From Sphaerisporangium sp039871875 (GTDB lineage Bacteria > Actinomycetota > Actinomycetes > Streptosporangiales > Streptosporangiaceae): a stretch of 64,000 nucleotides of DNA. Of the stretch, positions 17,282 through 25,389 are shown piece after piece. The notes beneath the pieces were generated by a model. That model was not told the origin of the DNA and made no database searches. It saw only the letters and a program-made list of their open reading frames with translations. A program made the position numbers and the translations under genes. Numbering within the stretch: the stretch's first letter is position 1; each line of letters opens with the position of its first letter. The stretch is from the NCBI RefSeq assembly GCF_039871875.1, contig NZ_JBDPMD010000003.1:1-64000 (forward strand), written 5' to 3'.

Positions 17282-17621
17282 AGGTCGCCTCCGCGAGCTG
17301 GATGGATTCGAGGACGAGATCGTCGCCGCCCTCGCTGTCGACGTCGGCGGACCCGCAGGCCGGGCACACCGCGTGCGGGTCGGCCGACAGGGCCGCGCCC
17401 CCGCAGTCACGGCACGTCACCCGCACCGGCAGCGTGACCAGGTCAAGACGGGCACCCTCCGCCACCGTCCCCTCGCTGACCAGCGCGAAGGCGTCGTTGA
17501 TGGACGGCTCGGCCACCCGCAGCAGCGCCCCCACCTGCACGCGCGCCCGGCAGACCCGCCGTCCGTCCGCTCGCTTCTCCACGGCCGCGAGGATCGCCTC
17601 CGCGATCCCGAACTCATGCAC
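17229..17621 (-). CDS. hypA: Hydrogenase nickel-insertion protein HypA
   Basis: 130 residues. I choose the GTG at 17619-17621 because it gives the strict nickel-binding start M-H-E (MHEFGIAEAIL) at proper distance from GGGGGG. The GTG six bases further upstream would bury it. Zinc ligands are Cys70/Cys73 and Cys86/Cys89 (CRDC, CPAC). HypA delivers nickel to the large subunit, normally with the GTPase HypB, which is not encoded here. About 15 extra C-terminal residues arise because the frame runs into hypC. Confidence 0.94.
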   Translation of the reverse strand: MHEFGIAEAILAAVEKRADGRRVCRARVQVGALLRVAEPSINDAFALVSEGTVAEGARLDLVTLPVRVTCRDCGGAALSADPHAVCPACGSADVDSEGGDDLVLESIQLAEATYVPGDPRGDRGDAGRST

Positions 17622-17674
17622 GATCACTACCCCCCGTTCTCTCGTGTTCGTCCCCAGGCCCGGTCAGGCGAGGG

Positions 17675-17779
17675 TCACATCCGCCGGATGCTCATGTAGC
17701 GCTTGAAGTCGGGGATGGACCGGTAGACCATCACCCCGGCGGCCGTCAGGGCGGCGAGCGTGATCAGGCGTCGTTTCAT
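17675..17779 (-). CDS. 34-residue protein in the hydrogenase operon (DUF6893-like)
   Basis: Below usual gene-calling length but well supported. Its ATG overlaps the stop of the protease gene (ATGA) and has GGAGG 7 bases upstream, inside the protease's last codons. The product has MKRRLITLAALTAAGVMVY, a single membrane-spanning or signal-anchor helix, then a basic tail with RYMSIRRM. From memory, similar very short proteins (DUF6893) occur in actinobacterial uptake hydrogenase clusters. It could anchor or stabilise the enzyme at the membrane, but no function is established. Confidence 0.75.
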   Translation of the reverse strand: MKRRLITLAALTAAGVMVYRSIPDFKRYMSIRRM

Positions 17780-18255
17780 CGCGGTACCTCCGGTTGATCG
17801 CTGCGCTGACGCAGCAGGTCGAGGACCAGGCCGGCCGCGCGGGGCACGGCCTCGGCGACCGGCGGGCTGAGGTCCATGCCGGGCTCGGTGGTGGCGGGTT
17901 CGCAGCCGACGAGCAGGACGGGGATCGACATCTCGCCGAGCGTGCCCGCGAGGGCCAGCACCGCCTCCGGGTTCATGTCGTGCGCGTCGAACAGCACGCC
18001 GGTGATGTCGCCCTCGTCGGGACGCAGCACGTACAGGGTGCCGGGCGGGTCGCCCCTCGGCGCGAGGTCCACGAGGATCGCCGCGTCGTACCCGCCGCCG
18101 GTCAGCTCGTAGGCGAGGTGGACGCCGCGGATGCCGAAGTCGGCGACCACCGCGCCGTCCGGCAGGTCGCGCCCGGCGAGGTGCCGCGCCACGGCGACGC
18201 CGAAGCCGTCGTCCCCGAGGAAGACGTTGCCCACCCCGGCCACCAGGGTCTTCAC
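17776..18255 (-). CDS. Hydrogenase maturation protease
   Basis: 159 residues. The GTG start overlaps the upstream stop (GTGA), with a GGGGG site. This is the HycI/HyaD-type endopeptidase that removes the C-terminal peptide of the large subunit after nickel insertion. The N-terminal VAGVGNVFLGDDGFGVAVA contains the nickel-sensing Asp/Glu region (GDDGFG), and a second conserved Asp lies in VDLAPRGDPPG. The target here would be the peptide after His576 of the large subunit. Confidence 0.93.
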   Translation of the reverse strand: MKTLVAGVGNVFLGDDGFGVAVARHLAGRDLPDGAVVADFGIRGVHLAYELTGGGYDAAILVDLAPRGDPPGTLYVLRPDEGDITGVLFDAHDMNPEAVLALAGTLGEMSIPVLLVGCEPATTEPGMDLSPPVAEAVPRAAGLVLDLLRQRSDQPEVPR

Positions 18256-19775
18256 GCCTCGACCCCCTTGTTCTCGGGTTCTCCGGTGTCCTCGCGGGCC
18301 GGTTCCTCCAGGGGTTCCACCTCGTCGGGGGCGAAGTACAGGTAGCGGCCGTGGGCCCGGCGCAGGTCGGCCCCGGGGTCGTCCTCCAGGGTGACGGCGA
18401 GGTGCCGCCCGCCGTCCACGTCCAGCAGCACGGCCTCCACCCGGGCGGCGCGGCCGGCGAGGAACATGTCGTGCGCGTCCGCGCGGCGCCGCCCGGGGAC
18501 CAGCCGCACCCGGCTGCCCTTGCGGATCGTCGTGCCGCACACCGTGACGTGGTCCGCGCCCGGCACGTGCTCGGCGGCGGGGTCCCACCACGGCACCCGC
18601 TCCTCGGGGGCCGCGGGGTCCCCGGCCCGCGCGGGGGCGGCGGGGTCGCGGCCCTCCTGGGCGGCGGGGTCGCGGCCCTCCTGGGCGGCGGGGCCGAGGT
18701 GCCGGATGGCGCCGTGCAGGCGTTCCAGCATCTCGGGCGGCAGGTCGGCGGCGCGCTTGAGCAGTTCGGCGGCGCGGGGGTCGGTGGCCTCGGCCTCGCG
18801 TCTCTCCTCCTCGGTCAGGGTGAGGGCGCGCAGGTGCAGCATCTCGTCCATCTCGGTGGAGTCGAACGACCCGCCGGGGCTCTCGGGCGCGACGCCGGGG
18901 TGGTCGTCCAGGATGATCGGCGAGGACAGCACCACGTCGCGCCGCCCGGGATCGCCCACCAGCACCGGCCAGGTGTGCCGGTTGCGGCAGGTGCGCGCCG
19001 CCGCCCGCGCCCACTCGGGCGGGTCGGCGAGCGACAGGAACGACCCGGCGGTGGCGCCGATGAGCAGGTGCGCGGCCACCAGCGAGTGCCGCAGCGCCTC
19101 CTCGCGTCCCTCGCCCCGCGCGATCCAGGCGGCCACGCCGTCGGTCTGCCAGGTGGTCGCCCGCACCGGGTCCAACGCGGCGAACCTGGCGGCACCGCGG
19201 CCGGGCAGCCACGCGGTGCGGTTCTCCACGCGGACGCGCAGCCGGAGCAGGCCGTACGGGCCGGGGGGCCGTTCGGCGCGCACGCGCAGCACGGCGTGCA
19301 GGGGGCGGTGCGCGGTGACGAGTCGGCCGGCCACCTCGCCGGACGGACCGAGGAGCTGCTCCTCGGCGCGGTCGCCGGGGATCCGCACCACCAGGGTGCG
19401 CTCGGCGCCGATCAGGTGCGGCACGGCGAGCACAGCCTCGGTCTCGCGCTCGGTGGCGTCGTCGTACGACAGGTGGGCGGTGTCCCCGCAGCGCAGCTCG
19501 GCGACCGGTGTGAACCCGCCGTCCTCCTCGCGGCGCTCCACGCGGCGCTCGCGCACGTGCAGGAACCGCAGCCGCACCCGGAGCAGCGCGTTGGCGCCCC
19601 CGTCCAGCAGGACCTCGGTGACGCTGCCGGACGGCTCCGCGGTCTCCTGGTACGCGGGCGGCACCAGCACCCCGAACTGCCAGCGCAGCCGGTTCTTGGC
19701 GGCCGAGGCCCGGTAGGGGTACAGCAGATACCCCTCGTACAGGACGGCGTCGGCCACCGCCCGGGCCGCGTCCAT
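18252..19775 (-). CDS. 507-residue hydrogenase-cluster protein of unknown function
   Basis: ATG at 19773-19775 with GAGGAG 8 bases upstream. The N-terminus VADAVLYEGYLLYPYRASAAKNR then RWQFGVLVPPAY is followed by beta-rich sequence to about residue 330, a helical charged segment, an Ala/Glu/Asp/Pro linker, and a terminal domain (VTVCGTTIRKGSRVRLVPG) that looks like a small beta-barrel. The linker contains AAQEGRDP twice, from an exact 24-bp tandem duplication (18637-18684). Homologues occur, as far as I recall, only in actinobacterial group 1h hydrogenase operons. No catalytic motif is recognised. A maturation or structural role is inferred from context. Confidence 0.8.
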   Translation of the reverse strand: MDAARAVADAVLYEGYLLYPYRASAAKNRLRWQFGVLVPPAYQETAEPSGSVTEVLLDGGANALLRVRLRFLHVRERRVERREEDGGFTPVAELRCGDTAHLSYDDATERETEAVLAVPHLIGAERTLVVRIPGDRAEEQLLGPSGEVAGRLVTAHRPLHAVLRVRAERPPGPYGLLRLRVRVENRTAWLPGRGAARFAALDPVRATTWQTDGVAAWIARGEGREEALRHSLVAAHLLIGATAGSFLSLADPPEWARAAARTCRNRHTWPVLVGDPGRRDVVLSSPIILDDHPGVAPESPGGSFDSTEMDEMLHLRALTLTEEERREAEATDPRAAELLKRAADLPPEMLERLHGAIRHLGPAAQEGRDPAAQEGRDPAAPARAGDPAAPEERVPWWDPAAEHVPGADHVTVCGTTIRKGSRVRLVPGRRRADAHDMFLAGRAARVEAVLLDVDGGRHLAVTLEDDPGADLRRAHGRYLYFAPDEVEPLEEPAREDTGEPENKGVEA

Positions 19776-19786
19776 CGGCACACTCC

Positions 19787-20416
19787 TCACCGGGCCTCCT
19801 TCAGCAGCGCCTCGACGACCTCGTCCCAGGTGGCGAGCGCCTGGCCGGTCTTGTACCGCTGCAGGGCGCGCAGGGTGTCGCGCCGCAACCGCAGCCAGCC
19901 GCACCCGGGGAAGTAGCGGTCCATCAGCTCGCGCCACACCCCGACGGGCAGGCCGCAGCGCGCCTCGCGGTCCCACGGCACCGGCTGGACGGTGAAGCCG
20001 TCGCCGGAGCGGGCGAAGACGGTGCCGCTGAACAACATCAGCATCGGGACCTCGCCGTCCCGCAGCGACGCGAAGTACTTGCCGGCCGCCACCTCCAGGT
20101 CGTAGCTGCACGGCACGGGGACGTCGACCTCGGTGGCGCCGGTGTACCTCGGCACCAGCACCGGCACGGTGGCGAACTGGAACGGCTTCAGCGTCTCGCC
20201 CCACCGTGAGGGGTCGCCGAACAGGTCGCCGAGCAGCTCGGCCTCCCCGGAGGTGTACCGCCGCCGCTGCGGCTCCACCCTGATCTGGCAGCGCAGCGCC
20301 ACGGCGTGCACGGTGCCCGTCCCCGGCCCGGTTATGGCGAGCCGGAACGTCAGCGTCGGGAACGCCGCGTACGGGTCGGCCCGCACGCCCCGGCAGTCGA
20401 ACCGGATGTCAAGCAC
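19787..20416 (-). CDS. DUF6084 protein of the hydrogenase operon
   Basis: 209 residues. The GTG at 20414-20416 has GGAGGGGG upstream and overlaps the preceding gene by 8 bp. The product begins MLDIRFDCRGVRADPYAAFPTL and is beta-strand rich (LTFRLAITG, VALRCQIRVEPQRRRY, VPVLVPRYTGATEVDVPVPCSYDLEVAAGKYF). This resembles an immunoglobulin-like or C2-like sandwich. I recall this family as DUF6084, restricted to actinobacterial hydrogenase clusters. No catalytic residues are evident, so a scaffold or assembly factor is the most reasonable guess. Confidence 0.8.
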   Translation of the reverse strand: MLDIRFDCRGVRADPYAAFPTLTFRLAITGPGTGTVHAVALRCQIRVEPQRRRYTSGEAELLGDLFGDPSRWGETLKPFQFATVPVLVPRYTGATEVDVPVPCSYDLEVAAGKYFASLRDGEVPMLMLFSGTVFARSGDGFTVQPVPWDREARCGLPVGVWRELMDRYFPGCGWLRLRRDTLRALQRYKTGQALATWDEVVEALLKEAR

Positions 20417-21218
20417 GCCCGTCCCCCTCCCCCGGCACGTCCACGCGGTGTCCCTCTCCCGGTGCGGCGTCCACGCCGTCCGCGGGCACGTCCTCGCCGC
20501 GTTCACGCAGGGAGGCGAAGAAGCCCTCGATGGCGTCCCAGGCCTCCCGGCCGCCGTGGAAGCCCTTCCAGCGGGTGCGGACCAGGCCGACCAGCTCGTA
20601 GCAGGCGTCCACCGGGACCAGGTGGCAGGTGAAGCCCTCCTCGGGGCGGCGGTCGATGAGGAACGCCTCGACGTCCGGCAGCGGATCGGCCGCGGCCAGC
20701 GCGGGCTCGGCGGCCAGCACCCGCTCCCAGGCGCCGCCGGGCACGACGGCCTCGGTGGCGCCGCCGGGGCTGGGGTAGAACGCGACGATCTTGCCGAGCT
20801 CGGAGTTGTGGAAGAAGAAGGCGGTGCGCACCGGCACGCACAACGCGTCCCAGTCCTCCCGCGCCAGCGTGAAGGCCGGGAAGTTCAGGTACCGCTCCGG
20901 CACCGCGCGGTACCGCCCCGAGCCGCGCGCCCCGTTGCGCAGCAACATCAGGTGGCAGCCCTTGCACGCGCACAACAACGCCCGGCTCCCGGCGTCCACG
21001 ACGTGCCCGTGCCGCTCCCCCGCGGGCTCCCCGCACATCTCGCACCGCTCCGCGACGACCGGCGGCGGCTCCCGGAACCGCCGCAACCCCCGCGGCGCCG
21101 CCCCGCCGTCCGCGCCATGGGTCCCGGCGCGGCCCGCCCCGCCACCGTCCGTTTCAGCGCCGTCCGTCCCGCCGGTCCCGGCGCGGCCCGTCCCCGGCGG
21201 GCTCCCGGCCGGCCTCAC
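20409..21218 (-). CDS. DUF5947 protein with cysteine motifs, hydrogenase operon
   Basis: The start is taken as the GTG overlapping the NifU-like stop (GTGA); an upstream GTG at 21245 is possible. The first 45 or so residues are Gly/Ala/Pro-rich and probably disordered. The folded part has CEMCGEP and CACKGCHLML, two CxxC pairs able to bind a metal or an iron-sulfur cluster. YRAVPERYLNFPAFTLAREDWDAL and a C-terminal helical region follow. The family is known from actinobacterial hydrogenase operons without an established role. A rubredoxin-like or cluster-transfer function is an inference from the cysteines. Confidence 0.78.
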   Translation of the reverse strand: MRPAGSPPGTGRAGTGGTDGAETDGGGAGRAGTHGADGGAAPRGLRRFREPPPVVAERCEMCGEPAGERHGHVVDAGSRALLCACKGCHLMLLRNGARGSGRYRAVPERYLNFPAFTLAREDWDALCVPVRTAFFFHNSELGKIVAFYPSPGGATEAVVPGGAWERVLAAEPALAAADPLPDVEAFLIDRRPEEGFTCHLVPVDACYELVGLVRTRWKGFHGGREAWDAIEGFFASLRERGEDVPADGVDAAPGEGHRVDVPGEGDGRA

Positions 21219-21799
21219 GGGGCCGTGTCCTGCGGTACCGGGCACGGGCCCGGGGGGCGGGTCTGGATCTGCAGCAGGCCGGGCTCGCCGGGGAGCCCCT
21301 CGACCTCCAGCCGGGTCACCTCCGGCGCCGCCTGCCGTACGGCCCGCTCGATGCCGCCGGTCACCGTGGCGGGTGAGGACGCGCAGCCGTGGCAGCCGCC
21401 CTCCAGCCGCAGCCGGACGACGCCGTCGTCGCTCACGCCGAGCAGTTCCACGCCGCCCTCGTGCAGGCCGAGCATCGGCCGCACCCGGTCCAGCGCGGCG
21501 CGCACCCGTTCGGCGGTGCCGAGCGGGTGCAGGTCGTGCAGCACGAGCAGCCCGGACACGATCTCGTCCTCGGTGAGCCTTCGCAGCACGCCGGCCGCCT
21601 CGTTCTCCACCACGATGTCCATCACGCGCTCCAGGGCCGCCCCGTAGAGGTCGCCGAGCACACGCACCAGATCCTCGGCCCTGGCCCGCGCCGCCGGGTC
21701 GGCGAGCCGCCCGAGCTCGTCGATCAGCGCCTCGACGCGCTCGCCGGCGGCGCGCACGTCCGCACGCCGCCGGCGGCCGTCAGCCGGTGGTGTAGGCAT
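21215..21799 (-). CDS. NifU C-terminal-domain protein (Fe-S scaffold)
   Basis: 194 residues; ATG start 20 bp inside the end of the large-subunit gene. An N-terminal helical region (about 1-95) precedes the NifU-like domain: MLGLHEGGVELLGVSDDGVV then LRLEGGCHGCASSPATVTGGIE with the CxxC that holds a transient [4Fe-4S] cluster. The C-terminus is short and Pro-rich. It probably supplies clusters to the small subunit, which needs three. Its position directly after the structural genes supports a dedicated role. Confidence 0.9.
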   Translation of the reverse strand: MPTPPADGRRRRADVRAAGERVEALIDELGRLADPAARARAEDLVRVLGDLYGAALERVMDIVVENEAAGVLRRLTEDEIVSGLLVLHDLHPLGTAERVRAALDRVRPMLGLHEGGVELLGVSDDGVVRLRLEGGCHGCASSPATVTGGIERAVRQAAPEVTRLEVEGLPGEPGLLQIQTRPPGPCPVPQDTAP

Positions 21800-23573
21800 G
21801 GGGACTGTGCAGCTTCCGCAGCTCCTTGCCGCGGCCGAGGTACATGTGCACCCCGCACGGCAGGCAGGGGTCGAAACTGCGCACGGTGCGCATGATGTCG
21901 ATGCCCTTGAAGGTGTCCGGCGGGTTCTCCTCGAAGATCGGCGTGTTCTGCACGGCGTCCTCGTACGGCCCGGGTGTGCCGTGCACGTCGCGGACGCTGG
22001 CGTTCCACGGGGTGGGCGGGTACGGGTGGTAGTTGGCGATCTTCCCGTTGCGTATCACCATGTGGTGGGAGAGCAGGCCGCGCACCGCCTCGGTGAAGCC
22101 GCAACTGATGGCCTCGTCCGGCACCTCGAACGGCTCCCACGTCTGGCTGCGCCCCTGCCGCACCTCGTTGAGCCCCTGCTCGGCGAAGTGCAGCGCGCAC
22201 GCCGCCACGTACGCCTGGAAGTAGCTGCGGGCCCGGTTGCGCTCCAGCGCGTTGGACATGAGCTCGCCGTTCCGCTCGGGGATCTTCCACTCGAACGTCG
22301 TCTCCGGCCGGGTCGCGCTCCTCGGCAGGTCGATGAGCACGCTGTGCCCCGTGGAGCGGACGTAGCCGCCGACGTCCACCAGCCCGGACAGCGCCGTGGA
22401 CCACAGGCGGGCGATGGGGCCGCCGCCGGTGTCCAGGGCGAGCATGTCCTTGCCGTCGAACCAGCGCGGCGACATCACCCAGCTGTACTTGTCGTTGAAG
22501 TCGCGTTTCTGCGGGCGCGGGATGGTGTGCTGGTTCCACGGGTGCCGCGTGTCCACCGGGTTGCCGAGCGGGTCGTGGGTGACGAACGGCTCCTGGCCCT
22601 CCCAGTCGTCGTAGTACGAGCTGCCGAGCAGGATGCGGATGCCGAGGTTGATGTCCACCAGGTTGTTGGTGACCAGCTCGCCGTCCACGATGACGCCGGG
22701 GGTGACGAACATGCGCCGGCCCCACTCGTTCATGTTCTCGTAGGTGAAGTCGCAGTGGTCGGGGTCGTTGAGGCTGCCCCAGCAGCCGAGCAGCACCCGG
22801 CGGCGGCCCACCTGCTCGTACCCGGGCAGCGCCTCGTAGAAGAAGTCGAACAGGTCGTCGTGCATCGGCACGACCTTCTTCACGAAGTCGACGTACCGCA
22901 TGAGGCGGGTCAGGTAGTCGGTGAAGAGCTGCACCGTGGCCACGGTGCCGACGCCGCCGGGGTACAGCGTGGACGGGTGCACGTGCCTGCCCTCCATCAG
23001 GCAGAACATCTCGCGCGCGACGCGGCTCATGGTGAGGGCCTCGCGGTAGAACTCGCCCTCCAGCGGGTTGAGCGAGCGCATGATGTCGCCGATGGTGCGG
23101 AAGCCGTGCTCGGCCGCGTGCGGCGCCTCGGTGCGGTTGGCCTGGTCGAGCACGCCGGGGTTGGTCTCGGCGACCATCTTCTCGCAGTAGTCCACCCCCA
23201 CCAGGTTCTCCTGGTAGATGTTGTGGTCGAACATGTACTCGGCCGCCTCGCCGAGGTTGATGATCCACTCACCCAGCGCCGGTGGCCGCACGCCGTACGC
23301 CATGTTCTGCGCGTACACCGAGCACGTGGCGTGGTTGTCGCCGCAGATGCCGCAGATGCGGCTGGTGATGAAATGCGCGTCCCGCGGGTCCTTGCCCTTC
23401 ATGAAGATGCTGTAGCCGCGGAAGATGGAGGAGGTGCTGTGGCACTCCACCACTTCCTTGGCCGCGAAGTCGATCTTGGCGTAGATGCCGAGGCTGCCGA
23501 CGATCCTGGTGATCGGGTCCCAGGCCATCTCGACCAGCTCGCGGTTCTCCCCGCGTCGCTCCGAGGTCGTCAT
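21780..23573 (-). CDS. hhyL: [NiFe] hydrogenase large subunit, group 1h (actinobacterial type)
   Basis: 597 residues. The nickel ligands are in L1 (RICGICGDNHATC, Cys74 and Cys77) and L2 (DPCLPCGVH, Cys570 and Cys573). L2 is followed by a 21-residue tail that the protease would remove after His576. The start is the ATG at 23571-23573 behind GGAG. Group 1h enzymes oxidise atmospheric H2 at sub-ambient concentration and feed electrons to respiration during starvation or sporulation. The gene follows the small subunit by 18 bp. The overall motif spacing and the partner's Asp ligand assign the group. Confidence 0.95.
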   Translation of the reverse strand: MTTSERRGENRELVEMAWDPITRIVGSLGIYAKIDFAAKEVVECHSTSSIFRGYSIFMKGKDPRDAHFITSRICGICGDNHATCSVYAQNMAYGVRPPALGEWIINLGEAAEYMFDHNIYQENLVGVDYCEKMVAETNPGVLDQANRTEAPHAAEHGFRTIGDIMRSLNPLEGEFYREALTMSRVAREMFCLMEGRHVHPSTLYPGGVGTVATVQLFTDYLTRLMRYVDFVKKVVPMHDDLFDFFYEALPGYEQVGRRRVLLGCWGSLNDPDHCDFTYENMNEWGRRMFVTPGVIVDGELVTNNLVDINLGIRILLGSSYYDDWEGQEPFVTHDPLGNPVDTRHPWNQHTIPRPQKRDFNDKYSWVMSPRWFDGKDMLALDTGGGPIARLWSTALSGLVDVGGYVRSTGHSVLIDLPRSATRPETTFEWKIPERNGELMSNALERNRARSYFQAYVAACALHFAEQGLNEVRQGRSQTWEPFEVPDEAISCGFTEAVRGLLSHHMVIRNGKIANYHPYPPTPWNASVRDVHGTPGPYEDAVQNTPIFEENPPDTFKGIDIMRTVRSFDPCLPCGVHMYLGRGKELRKLHSPHAYTTG

Positions 23574-23591
23574 CACCGCTCCGTCCTCATG

Positions 23592-24668
23592 TCAGCTCCA
23601 GGGAGCCTTGTAACCGGTGAGCAGGGCGCGGCCCTTGGACCGCCACTTCGGCTCCTTGTCGACCGTGTGCAGGGTGATGCCGCGGAGCCGGCGGACGACG
23701 CCGCCGTAGACCGCGCTCGCGGCGGTGGAGACCATGGCGCCCGGCGGCTCGTCCATGAACGGCATGAACTTGTCGGGGAAGCCGGGCATGGTGCAGGCGA
23801 TGCAGATGCCGCCGACGTTCGGGCAGCCGCCGAGGCCGGCCATCCAGCCGCGTTTCGGCACGTTGCACTTCACCACCGGGCCCCAGCACCCGATCTTGAC
23901 CAGGCACTTGGGTGAGCCGTACTCGTAGGCGAACTGCCCCTGCTCGTAGTAGCCGCCCCGGTCACACCCCTCGTGCACGGTCTGGGTGAACAGCCACGTG
24001 GGCCGCAGCGCCTCGTCCAGCGGGATCATCGGCGCCTGGCCGTTGAGCTGGTAGAGCAGGTACAGCAGGGTCTCGGACATGTTGTCCGGCTGGATCGGGC
24101 AGCCGGGCACGTTGACGATCGGCAGGCCCGCCTTGGACCGCCAGTCCCAGCCGAGGTAGTCCGCCAGGCCCATCGAGCCGGTCGGGTTGCCCGCCATGGC
24201 GTGGATGCCGCCGTACGTCGCGCAGGTGCCCGCGGCGATCACGGCGGTCGCCTGGGGCGCCAGGCGGTCCAGCCACTCGGGCAGCGTCATGGGCTGGCCG
24301 GTGTCGGGGTTGTTGCCGAACCCCGACCAGTAGCCCTCCTGCTTGATGGACTCGTTGGGGATCGAACCCTCGACGACCAGCACGAACGGGTCGAGGCCGC
24401 CGTGCGCCGCCTGGAAGTACCACTCGATCATGGTGTCCGCGCCGGGCGCCGGGCCGCTGTTGTAGTCGAGGAGCGGCCAGTGCACCTCCACCTTGGGCAG
24501 GCCCGGCAGGACACCGAGGATGATGTCCTCGATGGCGGGCTGCGTCGCGGCGGTGAGCGCCACGGAGTCGCCGTCGCAGCTCATGCCGGCGTTGATCCAG
24601 AGTATGTGGACGACGGGTTCCTCCGCGTCCCGCCCGGCGGTGTCCGCCGGCCCGCTCTGTACGGCCAT
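23592..24668 (-). CDS. hhyS: [NiFe] hydrogenase small subunit, group 1h
   Basis: 358 residues; ATG with GGGAGG site. The protein starts without a Tat signal, so it is made on the cytosolic side. The first cluster motif is CDGDS: Cys31 is present, but the fourth position of the usual CxxC is Asp34. A 3Cys-1Asp proximal cluster is the described feature of actinobacterial-type O2-tolerant hydrogenases. Further cluster cysteines are seen in GTCATYGG, VPGCPIQPDN, HEGCDRGG, KCLVKIGCWGP, CNVPKRGW and GGCPNVGGICIACTMPGFPD. It carries electrons from the NiFe site out of the enzyme. Confidence 0.95.
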   Translation of the reverse strand: MAVQSGPADTAGRDAEEPVVHILWINAGMSCDGDSVALTAATQPAIEDIILGVLPGLPKVEVHWPLLDYNSGPAPGADTMIEWYFQAAHGGLDPFVLVVEGSIPNESIKQEGYWSGFGNNPDTGQPMTLPEWLDRLAPQATAVIAAGTCATYGGIHAMAGNPTGSMGLADYLGWDWRSKAGLPIVNVPGCPIQPDNMSETLLYLLYQLNGQAPMIPLDEALRPTWLFTQTVHEGCDRGGYYEQGQFAYEYGSPKCLVKIGCWGPVVKCNVPKRGWMAGLGGCPNVGGICIACTMPGFPDKFMPFMDEPPGAMVSTAASAVYGGVVRRLRGITLHTVDKEPKWRSKGRALLTGYKAPWS

Positions 24669-24684
24669 GCCGCCTCCCGTTCCG

Positions 24685-25389
24685 CTAGGTGCCGATGGGC
24701 GTCGAGTCGCGCAGCGCGTGCTGGGTGGCCTCCCACAGGACGTGGTAGACGGTGGTCTGCGCCTCCTGGATGCGGTGCACCGAGGACGAGGGGATGACGA
24801 AAAGGTGGTCGATGACGCCCGCCATGGGGGGCTCGGCGAGCAGGCCGCCCTCGTAGCCGGCGAGGGCGACGGTGAGCAGACCGCGGCTCCTGGCCTCGTG
24901 GAACGCTCCAACGAGGTTGGCGGACCCGCCACTGGTGGACAGGCCGAGGGCGATGTCGCCTGGCCGGGCCAGGGCGGCGAGCTGGCGGGCGAAGACGACG
25001 TCGAAGCCGATGTCGTTCGACAAGGCGGTCACCACGGCGACGTCGCAGGTCAGGCAGAGCGCGGGCAGGGGGCGCCCGGCGGCGGGGGCGAGGAACGCCG
25101 TGGCCACCTGCTGGGCGTCGGTGCTGCTGCCGCCGTTGCCGAACGTGAACATCCGGCCGCCCGCCGCGAACCGCCCCGCCATGTCCCGCGCGCACGCCAC
25201 GAGCCGTTCGGCGTGCAGCCCCCGCACCCGCCGCCGCAACTCCGCGATCTCCGCGACCTTCTCCCTGGTGGACGCCACCGCCCCGGCGACCACGTCCTCC
25301 GCGAGCCCGCCGGAACCGGGGTACAGGAACGGGTAGAGCCCCTGCGTTCCGTGGGACCCGTCCTCCCCGGCTCGCTCAGCGGTCTCCAT
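24685..25389 (-). CDS. SIS-domain protein, GmhA/phosphoheptose-isomerase-like
   Basis: 234 residues, ATG at 25387-25389, overlapping the end of the preceding gene by 14 bp. The sugar isomerase fold is clear: RMFTFGNGGSSTDAQQVATAF and DIALGLSTSGGSANLVGAFHEA are the phosphosugar-binding loops of GmhA. Such genes are regularly found at the head of actinobacterial group 1h hydrogenase operons. Why a sugar-phosphate isomerase is there is unknown. A regulatory ligand-sensing role is as likely as catalysis. Confidence 0.85.
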   Translation of the reverse strand: METAERAGEDGSHGTQGLYPFLYPGSGGLAEDVVAGAVASTREKVAEIAELRRRVRGLHAERLVACARDMAGRFAAGGRMFTFGNGGSSTDAQQVATAFLAPAAGRPLPALCLTCDVAVVTALSNDIGFDVVFARQLAALARPGDIALGLSTSGGSANLVGAFHEARSRGLLTVALAGYEGGLLAEPPMAGVIDHLFVIPSSSVHRIQEAQTTVYHVLWEATQHALRDSTPIGT

